Positions 41,869-51,084 of a stretch of 51,089 nucleotides of DNA are shown piece by piece; position 1 is the first letter of the stretch; each line of letters begins with the position of its first letter. The notes under the pieces are model-generated. The model was given only the letters and a program-made list of their open reading frames with translations, had not been told where the DNA came from and searched no databases. Source of the DNA: Phycisphaerales bacterium (GTDB taxonomy: Bacteria; Planctomycetota; Phycisphaerae; Phycisphaerales; SM1A02); NCBI GenBank assembly GCA_013003065.1, contig JABDLI010000024.1, positions 1 through 51,089 of the forward strand. The letters run 5' to 3'. The position numbers and the translations under genes were made by a program.

Positions 41869-44800
41869 CGCCCGAGGAGTTCCAACGGGTCGACGCCGTC
41901 TTCCAGCGGGCCGTCGGGCTCTCTCCCGGCGAGCGGCCGCGGTATCTGGACGACACCTGCGCGGACGAGCCGCGGGTTCGCGCCGAGGTCGAGGCGCTCC
42001 TCGAGCAGGACGCGGCGCCGCACCACCTGCTCATGGCCGACGCCGCCACCCGGAGGGCGTCGACGTCGCCGGCGCCGGCTCCCACCCGCATCGGACCCTA
42101 CCGAATCATCGACGTCCTCGGCGCGGGCGCGATGGGGGTCGTCTACCGGGCCGAGCAGGACAACCCCCGGCGGCTGGTGGCGCTGAAGCTCATGCGGGCC
42201 GGCTTCTCCAGCCCGTCGTCGTTGCGTCGGTTCCGTCGGGAGGCCGAGCTGCTCGGCCGACTCCAGCACCCGGGCGTGGCCCACGTCATCGAGGCGGGAA
42301 CGACCGGCGAGGCCGGCGGAAGGCAGCCGTATTTCGCCATGGAGCTCATCGACGGACGCCCGCTCATGGAGCACGTTCGTCATCACGGTCTGAGCGTGCG
42401 CGCGCGGGTCGAGCTCATGGTGCGGATCTGCGACGCGGTGGAGCACGCCCACCTGAGCGGCATCGTTCACCGCGACCTGAAGCCGGCGAACATCCTGGTG
42501 ACCGAGGGCGAGACGACGGCCAGCCAGGCCGGACGTGACCGCGTGCTCGTCGGTCAGCCCAAGATCCTCGACTTCGGCGTCGCCCGGCTGCTTGACGCCG
42601 ATCGCCTGCACGCGACCATGCAGACGAACGCAGGTGAGCTCATCGGCACGCTCCCGTACATGAGCCCGGAGCAGCTTGGATCCGATCCCAACGCGGTGGA
42701 CATGCGTTGTGACGTCTATGCGCTCGGCGTTCTCCTCTTCGAGATGCTCACCGGGCGACGGCCGCACGATCTCGCCGGCAGGTCGCTCGCCGAGGCCGCT
42801 CGCATCATCTGCGACGAGCCGCCTACCGCGTTGCGTGCGGTCGATCGCCGTCTGCGGGGAGACCTCGACACGATCGTGACGGCCGCGACCGCCCGCGACG
42901 CCGACCGCCGGTACGGCTCCGTGGGTCTCCTCGCCGGCGATCTGCGGCGTTACCTCGCCGACGAGCCCATCCTCGCCCGCCCCCCGACGACGGTGTATCA
43001 GCTCCGGAAGTTCGCGCGTCGCAATCGCGGTCTGGTCGCGGGGCTCGCCGCGGCGCTCGTTGTGCTCGTCGGTGGCCTCGTCGCGAGCGCGGCGCTCTAC
43101 GCCCGGGCGGAGGGGCGGGCCGAGCTCATGCGTCGGGCGCTCTACGCGCAGCGGATCACCCTGGCCCAGCACGCGCTCGAATCCGGCGACGCGCGCGAGG
43201 TCGCGACGCTGCTGGACGCGTGTCCGGACGACCTCCGGCACTGGGAATGGCAGCGGCTCCGCACCATGTCCGATCGGAGCGAACGGACCCTCGCGGGGCA
43301 CGCCGCGATCGTCAACGACGTGGCCTTCACGCCGGACGGGCGGTTCGTGCTGACGGCGGGGGGATACGACGAGAACACGCCGCGTGACCGTCGCGAACGG
43401 TCCGTGCGTCTTTGGAACACGGAGACCGGGGCGATGCGGATCGTCGTCGCCGATCAGGTCAACCAGACGCGGTCGATCGCGGTGAGCCCGGACGGACGGT
43501 CGTTCGTCACGATCACCCGCACGTTGTCCCGCCTCGGCGAGCCGGCGGCCGGCTGGCTGCGGCGATGGAATCTCGCCGACGGAACCATGATCGCCGAGTT
43601 GCCGGTGCACCCCGAACGGACCGGGGGGCTCGCGTTCACGCCGGACGGTTCCGCCGTCTTCGTGGGCGGAGCGCTCGGTCGCGCCGCGCTCGTCGACGTC
43701 GCCAGCTGGACCGTGCGGTGGGCGGAGGGGACGCCGCACTTTGCCCGGCGGGTCGCCGTGACATCGGACGGGCGTTTCGGGGTCTGCTCGGAGTGGAACG
43801 GTGACGTCCGTCTGTGGGATCTGCGGACGGGCGAGCCGCGGTGGGGATGGAGTCCGCACGGCGACCTCGCGTTGTGGTCGATCGCGGTCAGCCCCGACGA
43901 CGCGACCATCGCGACCGCCAACCGCGATCGCACGGTCAAGCTCCTCGACCTGGCGACCGGCGCGGTGCGACGCACGCTCCCCGATGCCGGCGCCGTCGTC
44001 ACCGCGGTGACGTTCAGCCCCGATGGCCGGGTGGTGTCCGGCGCCGAAGACGGCGTGATCCGGGTCTACGACCCCACGACCGGGAAGCAGCTCGCAACGC
44101 TGCTCGGTCACGCCCACGCCGTGACGGGTCTGACGTTTGCACCCGGCGCAGCGCTCCTCGCATCGGCGAGCGCGGATGGCACGGCCCGGCTCTGGCGACT
44201 GCCCACGCCGGCGGTCGACGTGGTCCGGACACCGCACGGTCAGAACGAAGTCAACCGCGGCGCGTGGCATCCCGGCGGCACGAGGCTCGTCACCGCCGGT
44301 GACGATGGGCGTGCGTGCGTCGTCGATGCCCGCACCGGCGATGTGCTCATGACGCTCGACCACGGTCACCGCTACGTTCACGCGGCGGACTGGAGCCCGG
44401 ACGGCACCCGCATCGCTTCACTCGAGAGCGGCGGGACCATGCACCTCTGGGATGCCGTCACGGGGGCGTCGCAGGCGGCGTGGCCGGCGCACGACGTGCG
44501 GGCGCTCGCGACGAAGTTCAGCCCGGACGGCCGGATGATCGCGTCGTGCGGCCGCGGCCAGCTTCGCCTGTGGGACGGCGCGAGCGGCGCCCTCATCCGA
44601 GCGATCGACCCCGCCGGGAGCGAGATCGTCGGCATCGCCTGGCATCCGGACGGCCGGGTGCTGGCCAGCGCGCACCGCGACGGCGAGGTGCGGCTCTGGA
44701 ATGCGGTCGACGGCACACGCCGCGGCGGGTTGCCGACGGACGTGCCGCTCGGCTCGGTCTGCTTTCACCCCAAGGGACGTTGGTTGGCGGTGGGGGACAG

Positions 44801-45110
44801 CACCGGCGTCGTTCGCCTCTTCGACTGGGCCCGGGGCCGGGAGGAGCGGGCGTTGCCTCTGCACGCCGGCGCCTGCAACGCGATCTCCTTCAGCCCCGAC
44901 GGCGAACGCATGGTGACCGGTGGTGACGATGGCTGGCTTCGACTCACGACCCGGGCCGGAGATCCCGTGATGACTCTCAAGGCCCACCGGGCCGGCGTGA
45001 TGGCCGCAACGTTCAGCCCCGACGGCGCGCGAATCGCATCGACGAGCCGCGACTTCTCGCTGCGCATCTGGTCCACCGGCGTCGATCCCCGTCCCGTCCC
45101 CGGCGACTGA
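41865..45110 (+). CDS. Transmembrane Ser/Thr kinase with C-terminal WD40 double propeller (STK4)
   Basis: The product is 1081 residues from GTG 41865, which overlaps the ECF4 stop (GTGA). The kinase domain is about 76-350: GAGAMGVVY 86-94, K108, HRDLKPAN 202-209 and DFG 236-238, all intact. It has a membrane helix at about 390-411. The C-terminal 600 residues contain 14 WD40 repeats (units such as VAFTPDG, FSPDG, WHPDG, with LWD/LWN ends), enough for two seven-bladed propellers. STK1-3 have TPR-like helices at this position instead. The external propeller is the likely sensor or protein-binding part. Confidence 0.95.
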   Translation: MTPEEFQRVDAVFQRAVGLSPGERPRYLDDTCADEPRVRAEVEALLEQDAAPHHLLMADAATRRASTSPAPAPTRIGPYRIIDVLGAGAMGVVYRAEQDNPRRLVALKLMRAGFSSPSSLRRFRREAELLGRLQHPGVAHVIEAGTTGEAGGRQPYFAMELIDGRPLMEHVRHHGLSVRARVELMVRICDAVEHAHLSGIVHRDLKPANILVTEGETTASQAGRDRVLVGQPKILDFGVARLLDADRLHATMQTNAGELIGTLPYMSPEQLGSDPNAVDMRCDVYALGVLLFEMLTGRRPHDLAGRSLAEAARIICDEPPTALRAVDRRLRGDLDTIVTAATARDADRRYGSVGLLAGDLRRYLADEPILARPPTTVYQLRKFARRNRGLVAGLAAALVVLVGGLVASAALYARAEGRAELMRRALYAQRITLAQHALESGDAREVATLLDACPDDLRHWEWQRLRTMSDRSERTLAGHAAIVNDVAFTPDGRFVLTAGGYDENTPRDRRERSVRLWNTETGAMRIVVADQVNQTRSIAVSPDGRSFVTITRTLSRLGEPAAGWLRRWNLADGTMIAELPVHPERTGGLAFTPDGSAVFVGGALGRAALVDVASWTVRWAEGTPHFARRVAVTSDGRFGVCSEWNGDVRLWDLRTGEPRWGWSPHGDLALWSIAVSPDDATIATANRDRTVKLLDLATGAVRRTLPDAGAVVTAVTFSPDGRVVSGAEDGVIRVYDPTTGKQLATLLGHAHAVTGLTFAPGAALLASASADGTARLWRLPTPAVDVVRTPHGQNEVNRGAWHPGGTRLVTAGDDGRACVVDARTGDVLMTLDHGHRYVHAADWSPDGTRIASLESGGTMHLWDAVTGASQAAWPAHDVRALATKFSPDGRMIASCGRGQLRLWDGASGALIRAIDPAGSEIVGIAWHPDGRVLASAHRDGEVRLWNAVDGTRRGGLPTDVPLGSVCFHPKGRWLAVGDSTGVVRLFDWARGREERALPLHAGACNAISFSPDGERMVTGGDDGWLRLTTRAGDPVMTLKAHRAGVMAATFSPDGARIASTSRDFSLRIWSTGVDPRPVPGD

Positions 45111-45242
45111 TCGGGGCCCCCGGGCACGAAGACAGAGAGCGCGACGACACGACCGCGCCGCACCCACCCGCTCCAACGTCCACGGCGGCCCGACTCCCAC
45201 CTCCACGTCCCCCTCCCGGAAACCCACACCGCCCCCACCAAG

Positions 45243-45267
45243 CCAGCTTGCCCGAAAGGCAAGCTGG
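45243..45267. terminator. Hairpin downstream of STK4
   Basis: CCAGCTTGCC and GGCAAGCTGG pair perfectly around a CGAAA loop, 133 bp after the kinase stop. The stem is strong, but the T-run needed for intrinsic termination is absent. Confidence 0.4.
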
Positions 45268-45321
45268 GCAAGATCACCCGCCACCGAACCGCCTACGCCT
45301 TCGCCATCACCCCGATCGACC

Positions 45322-45351
45322 TTGGCGAAAGACCCGAATCGGGGCTAGGCT
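45322..45351 (+). promoter_or_regulatory. Possible promoter of the IPTL-CTERM protein gene
   Basis: TTGGCG (45322-45327), an 18-nt spacer and TAGGCT (45346-45351) fit a sigma-70 layout, with a start near 45358 and GGAGGTG immediately after (45361). The match is moderate, and the spacer is also inverted-repeat rich. Confidence 0.35.
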
Positions 45352-45375
45352 GGACTCCACGGAGGTGCTGGGAAG

Positions 45376-47001
45376 ATGTTCAACGAAACGCGGATCGGAG
45401 CCGGGCCCACGATTCGGCTGGCGTGCGTCGGAGTGATCTCGTTGCTCGCGACGAACGGGGCCCACGGTGGTCCCTTCGGCGCTTGCTGCTTCGGCCCCCT
45501 GCGCTGTATCGAAACGAGCCCGAGCAGCTGCGACAAGTCCGGCGGCTTCTTTCTCGGCGACGGATCGGAGTGCCTGTACGGCCTCGGCGAGGGTGCGGCG
45601 TGCCCGCTCACCGTCGGGGCGTGCTGCTTTCCCGGCGGCGCGTGTCAGGAGATCAGCGCGGACGAGTGCGACCGGTCGGGCGGGACCTTCGCCGGTGCGT
45701 TCATCGCGTGCGAGGAGACCGATTGCGTTCTGGCGGGCGACATCATTCTCGACCCGCCGCTGATCTTCCCCGCAGCCGGGTTCTCGATCCACTGCGACGC
45801 CGGTGATCTCGATGGTGACGGCAACCCCGACGTCGTCGTGGTGCTCCCCGAAGTCGGCACCTCGGCGGGGCCGACCCCGGGATCGATCCAGACGTTCGAG
45901 AATGATGGCAACGACGTGAGCGGCGACTGGCAGGGGCTCTCCGCGGACGATCTCGCGCTCGTCGGCGACACGCCGCAGGCGGTCGCGATCGGGCAGCTCG
46001 ACGACGACGCGTTTCCCGACATCGCGGTCGCCAACTTCGGCGACGGCACCGTCACCGTGCTCTTCGGCGACGGCACCGGCGCGATGGGCAGCGCCGTGAC
46101 GATCCCCGTCGGCAGCGGGGCGAGCAGCGCGCCGACCGATGTCGCGACCGGTGACTTCACGGGAGACGGTGTCATCGACATCGCGGTCGCGCTCTTCGGC
46201 GACGATGCCCTGCTCATCCTCCAGGGCGACGGCGCCGGCTCGTACGCGGAAGCCGCGACGTTCGCCGGCGGTGGGGTGGGCATCTCCACGATCGATCCCG
46301 AGGATCTCGAGGGCGACAAGGATCTCGACTTGCTCGCCGGGGGCCGCACCGGTGGTGTGGCGCTCATCTTCTTCCAAGAGACCGGCGGCCTCGCGGCCCC
46401 GATCACGATTCCCGTCGGCGTGGAACCGGTGGACATCACCGGCGGCGACGTCGATGGCGACGGTGATCCGGACGTCATCACCGCCGATGCGTTCGGGGGC
46501 GCGACGCTCGGGGGCGGCAGCGGCTCCACCGTGTCCGTGATCCTCAACAACGGTGACGGTACGTTCGAGCCGTCGTTCCAGACGGCGGTTGGCAGCGGCG
46601 CCCAGTCGGTCAAGGCCGAAGATCTCGACGGCGACGGCGACGCCGACCTCGCCGTCGTCGCGAACGATGCGACCCTCGGCCCCGGCGTGCTCGTGCTCGA
46701 GTCGTTCTCCGACACCGCGGTGCCGACGTTCAGCGTGCCGATCTTCTTCTCCGTCGATGCCGACCCGGCGTTCATCGTCGCGACCGATCTGAACGTCGAC
46801 GGCCGAACGGATTTCGTGACCGCGAACGAGGATGACCTGCTGGCCCTCGGGGGCGGATCGGTGTCGGCCTTGCTCAACGGCTTCGTTCCGATCCTCGCCG
46901 ACATCCCGACGGTGAGCGAGTGGGGGCTGATCGTGCTCGGCCTGCTGCTGTTGACGGCGGGGACGATCGTGCTGCGCCGCCGGCGGCTTGCGCCCGCCTG
47001 A
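45376..47001 (+). CDS. Secreted FG-GAP protein with IPTL-CTERM sorting tail
   Basis: The product is 541 residues. The signal region is LACVGVISLLATNGAHG. Two cysteine-rich modules (GACCFGPLRC and GACCFPGGACQEISADECDR) of a planctomycete surface-protein type follow. Six or more FG-GAP/VCBS repeats (DLDGDGNPDVVVVL, NNGDGTFEP) come next. The C-terminus is an IPTL-CTERM anchor: IPTVSEWGLIVLG, membrane segment LIVLGLLLLTAGTIVL, then RRRR. Such tails are recognised by exosortase/archaeosortase-type processing enzymes, none of which is in the window. GGAGGTG lies 9 nt before the ATG. Confidence 0.9.
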   Translation: MFNETRIGAGPTIRLACVGVISLLATNGAHGGPFGACCFGPLRCIETSPSSCDKSGGFFLGDGSECLYGLGEGAACPLTVGACCFPGGACQEISADECDRSGGTFAGAFIACEETDCVLAGDIILDPPLIFPAAGFSIHCDAGDLDGDGNPDVVVVLPEVGTSAGPTPGSIQTFENDGNDVSGDWQGLSADDLALVGDTPQAVAIGQLDDDAFPDIAVANFGDGTVTVLFGDGTGAMGSAVTIPVGSGASSAPTDVATGDFTGDGVIDIAVALFGDDALLILQGDGAGSYAEAATFAGGGVGISTIDPEDLEGDKDLDLLAGGRTGGVALIFFQETGGLAAPITIPVGVEPVDITGGDVDGDGDPDVITADAFGGATLGGGSGSTVSVILNNGDGTFEPSFQTAVGSGAQSVKAEDLDGDGDADLAVVANDATLGPGVLVLESFSDTAVPTFSVPIFFSVDADPAFIVATDLNVDGRTDFVTANEDDLLALGGGSVSALLNGFVPILADIPTVSEWGLIVLGLLLLTAGTIVLRRRRLAPA

Positions 47002-47025
47002 TCAGTGACCGAACCGGTGCACGCT

Positions 47026-47142
47026 CCGGTGCCACGGACAGCGAAGCGTCCGTGCCGTCACGCGTCCATCGCGCAGGGGCGGTTGTCTTCACTGCGCGAG
47101 GGGCGACGCACGGCACGGACGCTCCGCTGTCCGTGGCACCGG
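47026..47142. repeat. 117-bp near-perfect palindromic element
   Basis: The outer 33 bp of each arm (47026-47058 and 47110-47142; core GGTGCCACGGACAGCG) match inversely with a single mismatch. Pairing resumes deeper (TCGCGCAG), leaving a loop of about 15 nt. It lies between the CTERM gene and a propeller-gene remnant. A related half-element is at 21666-21690. No coding potential. Confidence 0.7.
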
Positions 47143-47193
47143 GAGGTGAGTGGACGCGCGTGGTATCCTCGACGCCGTCATCCGCATCCGACT

Positions 47194-47418
47194 GTGCACG
47201 ACCTCGACTTCGCGCGGGCCGACCCGGATGGCACGCTGTGGTTGACCGCGTGGAACGGGCTGGTGGCCCTGCGTGAAGGGGCGCAGGGAGCGTGGAAGAT
47301 CGATCGGACGATCGAGGTGGACACGCCCGCGCGGGTCACGCGGCTGCTGGGAGAGACGGCGTCTGCGTGGTACCTGGCGTGTGATCCGTCGGTGGTCGTT
47401 CGGGTCGGGAAGCGGTAG
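47194..47418 (+). pseudogene. Remnant of a beta-propeller protein gene
   Basis: Translation from GTG 47194 gives 74 residues resembling the last blade of a two-component-regulator-propeller or NHL-type protein (FARADPDGTLWLTAWNGLVA, then ASAWYLACDPSVVVRVG). There is no ribosome site or signal peptide, and upstream sequence is occupied by the palindromic element. The most economical reading is a 3' fragment left after rearrangement. A very small intact gene cannot be excluded. Confidence 0.4.
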
Positions 47419-47447
47419 GCACGCACACGGACGCGGGCCCGGCGTCG

Positions 47448-47948
47448 TCACGACACCGTCGCCCCATCCTCCATCAAGATCCATTCCACGACCGCCGACG
47501 CCGGCAGCTCTTCGACGCCCATCTGGCGAAGCATGTTCAGGCACTGGGCCCGGTGGTGCATGCCGTGGGTCAAGACGTGCGTCAGCACGCCGCCGCGGGT
47601 GAAGGTGTACGTGCGCTCGCCGCGCGAGCCCGTCACCTCCTCGTCGACCGGGTGCGTCCGGGCCGACGCTTCGAGGTCGTCGGCAAGCTCGTCGAGCATT
47701 TGCAACAGCTCGTCGGGCGTTCGCTCGGTGCCCTCCAGACGCGGTCGCTGCTCGCGTCCGGCGAGGAGATCGCCCCAGCCCCGCATCGCGCCGAGGATGT
47801 GAGTGACGGTGTCGTGCAGCGAACCGGGGCCCATGTCGAAACGCTGGTGGAACTGCGCGGCCGGAAGCGACGAGCAGGTCTCCAGGAGATTGCGGGTGGC
47901 CCAGCGATTCTGCGCCAGGAGGATCGCGATGGGGTCGGTGGTGGCCAT
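47448..47948 (-). CDS. DinB-family four-helix metalloprotein
   Basis: The product is 166 residues. The DinB/YfiT-like fold is indicated by ILLAQNRWATRNLLETCSSL, LHDTVTHILGAMRGWGDLL and HVLTHGMHHRAQCLNMLRQM. Metal-binding histidines correspond to H50, H128 and H132. Members act as thiol transferases or hydrolases, often in stress responses; the substrate is unknown. The ATG at 47948 has no strong ribosome site. It is convergent with the propeller remnant. Confidence 0.85.
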   Translation of the reverse strand: MATTDPIAILLAQNRWATRNLLETCSSLPAAQFHQRFDMGPGSLHDTVTHILGAMRGWGDLLAGREQRPRLEGTERTPDELLQMLDELADDLEASARTHPVDEEVTGSRGERTYTFTRGGVLTHVLTHGMHHRAQCLNMLRQMGVEELPASAVVEWILMEDGATVS

Positions 47949-48117
47949 GCGGGCATCGTAATCGTTGCGACACCGTGATGAGAACCCGGAGCCGCTTCAT
48001 TCCACGCCGGCGTGTCCTCGCGGTGTTCACGATCCACTGGTTGATCGCGCCGTCCGGCGCGCGGACGCGGCGACGCGACCGCTGGTTGCGGTTCGAGCGA
48101 CTGCCGTCGACAACACG

Positions 48118-48123
48118 TACAAT
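48118..48123 (+). promoter_or_regulatory. Possible -10 element upstream of the coiled-coil membrane protein gene
   Basis: TACAAT, one mismatch from consensus TATAAT, lies 38 bp before the ATG at 48162. No recognisable -35 stands 16-18 bp upstream, so confidence is low. Confidence 0.25.
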
Positions 48124-48161
48124 GCTGTTGCCACCCGGTCCCGACCCCGGAGATTGAGCCG

Positions 48162-49292
48162 ATGCCGCCCCTCGAGTCTCGACGCGGACCGTGGTTCCAC
48201 CGGCTGCTGGTGTGGGTCTTCAGCATTGCCCTGGGCCTCCTCGTCTTCTGGCTGCTGGGTTTCGCCGTCGGCGATCTGGGATCGTGGCCCGGTCCCGTGT
48301 ACGCCGAGATCGAGCGGGAGACGCTCGCGGCCGAGGCCGTGGCGGAGGAGACGAGGCTGCGCGAGCGGCTGGCCGCGGTCGAGTCGTCGATTGCAGCGAC
48401 CGAGGAGCAGATCGGCGATCTCCGCGAGAGCACGAGCGGGGCGGAGCAGACGCTGAACCGCCTCCTCGAGATCCAGCGGTTGTCGATCGAAAAGGAGCGG
48501 GTCCTCGCGCCCGCCGAAACGGAAGCGCTCGCGGAGGCGAAGACGCTCTTCCTTGCCAACCAGCGTCGCTTTCAGGCCCTGAACCAGACGCTGGTGGAGC
48601 ACAAGGAAGAGCGACGGGGGCTCCGGCGTCAACACGCCGCCCTCGACGAGACGCTGGAGGTCCAGCGGGAAGAAGCGCGGCGTCGCTACGCGCAGGCCGC
48701 GCGTCGACACTCGATCAAGATGGCGTCGCTCAAGCTCGCGGTGCTGATCCCGCTGTTGCTGATCGTGGTTGGCGTCCGGTGGCGGTGGCGGGAGAGCGTC
48801 TACCGCCGGCTCGTCGATGCGGTGGGGCTCGCGACGGCAGTGAAGATCGGCTTCGTGATGCACGAGTACTTCCCGTCGCGAGCGTTCAAGTACGTCCTCG
48901 TCGGCGTGTCCATCGTCGTCGTCGCCGCGGTGCTCGTGTGGCTGCTGCGGCGTCTGAATCGACCTCCGGCGGAGCTGGTGCTCCGTCAGTTCCGCGAGGC
49001 ATACCAGCGGATGATCTGCCCGGTGTGCGAACACCCCATCCGGCGGGGACCGCTGCGGTATCTCTACTGGAATCGACGCAGCGTGGCGAAGCTGAGCTTC
49101 CATGCCGCCGGTGCGCAGTCCGAGGGCGAGGAGCCCTACGTGTGCCCCGCCTGCGCGACACCGCTCTACGCGACGTGCGAGGCGTGCCAGGGCATCCGCC
49201 CGACGCTGCTGCCGGCCTGCCCCCACTGCGGCGCCGAGCGTGGCGTCGCCGCCATCGTGCAAGCGGCCGACGCCGATAAACCGGCCCCCTGA
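48162..49292 (+). CDS. Coiled-coil membrane protein with C-terminal zinc ribbons, unknown function
   Basis: The product is 376 residues. TM1 is near 14-36 (LLVWVFSIALGLLVFWLLGF). An external coiled coil of about 130 residues follows (VAEETRLRERLAAVESSIAA ... EHKEERRGLRRQHAALDETL). Two further membrane helices come next (LKLAVLIPLLLIVVGV; FKYVLVGVSIVVVAAVLVWL). The C-terminus has four CxxC knuckles (CPVC, CPAC, CEAC, CPHC), giving one or two zinc ribbons in the cytoplasm. The family is not recognised. GGAG lies about 10 nt before the ATG. Confidence 0.75.
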   Translation: MPPLESRRGPWFHRLLVWVFSIALGLLVFWLLGFAVGDLGSWPGPVYAEIERETLAAEAVAEETRLRERLAAVESSIAATEEQIGDLRESTSGAEQTLNRLLEIQRLSIEKERVLAPAETEALAEAKTLFLANQRRFQALNQTLVEHKEERRGLRRQHAALDETLEVQREEARRRYAQAARRHSIKMASLKLAVLIPLLLIVVGVRWRWRESVYRRLVDAVGLATAVKIGFVMHEYFPSRAFKYVLVGVSIVVVAAVLVWLLRRLNRPPAELVLRQFREAYQRMICPVCEHPIRRGPLRYLYWNRRSVAKLSFHAAGAQSEGEEPYVCPACATPLYATCEACQGIRPTLLPACPHCGAERGVAAIVQAADADKPAP

Positions 49293-49383
49293 CGGCCGGC
49301 GAGCGGGGCCGCGTCGCCGAGCGGTGGATTCCGGTTCCCCTGCCTGAGCTTCAGGAGTACGCTGTGAGGGGAAGGAGGCGGGC

Positions 49384-51084
49384 ATGCGAGGGCGGATCGC
49401 CGGGTACGGGTTGGGTGTCATGGCGCTCATCGTCGCGGCTTCGTCCGCCGACGCCGGGTCGTTCCAGTTCCACGATCTCGGGGCCAAACGCGGACTGACG
49501 CCGTACGCGATGGCCACGGGCATGGGCGCTGGTCTGGCCGCGGCCGACTTCGACGACGATGGCGACGTCGACGTCTTCGTGCCCACCGGAGACGGCACGC
49601 CCGATCAGCTCTATCGCAATCGCGGTGACGGGACGTTCGAGGAGGTGGCGGCCACCCTCGGCGTGGACGCGACGACCCCGCATCGCGCCGCGCTCTGGCT
49701 CGATCTCGACCCCGACGGCCGCCTCGACCTCGTGGTCGTCGGCGGCGACTGCTTCTCGGCGTGCGGCCCGGACGTGCCCGCGCTGACGGTCTACCGGCAG
49801 ACGGCCGACGGAGGTTTCGTGGACGTGACCGTTGCGAGCGGCCTCGGGCTCGACGGGATCACCGACTTCAACCACGTCGCGGGCCTGGCCGCGGGCGACC
49901 TGAACGGGGACGACGCCGTCGATCTGGTGCTCACGCTCTGGTTCGGCCCGGCCAGCCTCTTCCTGAACAACGGCGACGGCACGTTCGTCGACGCCAGCGC
50001 GGGCAGCGGCATCGCGGCGAGCGATCATCACTGGCAACCGATCATTCACGACTTCGACGGCGACGGCTGGGCCGACATCTTCATGGCCGTCGACTTCTTC
50101 GCGAACAACCTGTACCTCAACCAGAGGGACGGCACCTTCGTCGACGTCGCGGCCGCGGCCGGCCTCGACAACACGATGAACGACATGGGCGTGACGCTCG
50201 GCGATTGCGACAACGACGGCGACTTCGACCTCTACATCACGAACATCTACGACTTCGTCGGCCAGGGCGAGCACAACGTCCTGTTCCGCAACGACTCCGT
50301 GGGCGCGGCGTTGTCGTTCACGAACGTCGCGATCGCGGCCGGGGTGGACGAGGGCGGCTGGGGGTGGGGGACCACCTTCCTCGACGCCGACAACGACGGC
50401 GATCTGGACCTCGCGGCGACGAACGGGTTCAACGACCACGTCGACCCGTCGCGGTTCTTCCTGAACGAGAACGAGACGCCGATCCGGTTCACCGACGCCT
50501 CCGCGGCCGCCGGATTCGACGACGAGGAGTGGGGCAGCGGTCTCATCGCGTTCGACCTGGAGCGTGACGGCGACCTGGACATGATGCAGGTCTGCAATCT
50601 CGGGGGCCCGGTGCGTTTGCTCGTCAACGATGCGGCGGAGACGGTGGGGGGGCACTGGCTGCTGGTGCGTCCGCGGATGGACGGACGCAACCCTCGTGCG
50701 CTCGGCGCCGTCGTCCGCGTCAAGGTGGGTGACGTCGTCCGGACGCGGGCGATCACGGCGGGCACCAGCTTTCTCTGTCAGGAGCCGGCGGAGGCGCACT
50801 TCGGCGTGGGGGACGCCGCGATCATCGACGAGGTGCGGGTCGACTGGCCCGGGGGCGGACACGATCGCTGGTTCGACGTGCCCGTCGATCAGGTGCTCAC
50901 GCTCTCCCCGCCACCCGCGACGAGCGGCGATGTCGACGGTGACGGTGACGTCGACTTCACCGATCTGCTCTCGGTCCTCGCCGCGTGGGGTCCGTGCGCG
51001 GGCGACTGCCCCGCCGATCTCGACGGCGACGGGAGCGTGGGATTCAGCGACGTGCTGACCGTGCTCGCCGGCTGGACCGGCTGA
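49384..51084 (+). CDS. CRTAC1-like secreted FG-GAP/ASPIC protein with dockerin-like tail
   Basis: The product is 566 residues. The signal peptide is MRGRIAGYGLGVMALIVAAS with cleavage near ADA-GS. Several FG-GAP/VCBS repeats (DFDDDGDVDVFVPTGDG, DCDNDGDFDLYITN, DADNDGDLDLAATNG) follow. An ASPIC/UnbV domain lies at about 420-500 (LGAVVRVKVGDVVRTRAIT, EVRVDWPGGGHDRWFDV). A dockerin-like pair ends the protein (DVDGDGDVDF and DLDGDGSVGF). This order is the CRTAC1-like secreted family plus a planctomycete tail. AAGGAGG lies 6 nt before the ATG. Confidence 0.9.
   Translation: MRGRIAGYGLGVMALIVAASSADAGSFQFHDLGAKRGLTPYAMATGMGAGLAAADFDDDGDVDVFVPTGDGTPDQLYRNRGDGTFEEVAATLGVDATTPHRAALWLDLDPDGRLDLVVVGGDCFSACGPDVPALTVYRQTADGGFVDVTVASGLGLDGITDFNHVAGLAAGDLNGDDAVDLVLTLWFGPASLFLNNGDGTFVDASAGSGIAASDHHWQPIIHDFDGDGWADIFMAVDFFANNLYLNQRDGTFVDVAAAAGLDNTMNDMGVTLGDCDNDGDFDLYITNIYDFVGQGEHNVLFRNDSVGAALSFTNVAIAAGVDEGGWGWGTTFLDADNDGDLDLAATNGFNDHVDPSRFFLNENETPIRFTDASAAAGFDDEEWGSGLIAFDLERDGDLDMMQVCNLGGPVRLLVNDAAETVGGHWLLVRPRMDGRNPRALGAVVRVKVGDVVRTRAITAGTSFLCQEPAEAHFGVGDAAIIDEVRVDWPGGGHDRWFDVPVDQVLTLSPPPATSGDVDGDGDVDFTDLLSVLAAWGPCAGDCPADLDGDGSVGFSDVLTVLAGWTG

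Noticed and set aside
47005-47193. N-terminal extension of the propeller remnant to an ATG at 47005.
   Set aside because: The extension is translated from the palindromic element and is arginine-rich without protein-like features, so the coding signal begins only near 47194.
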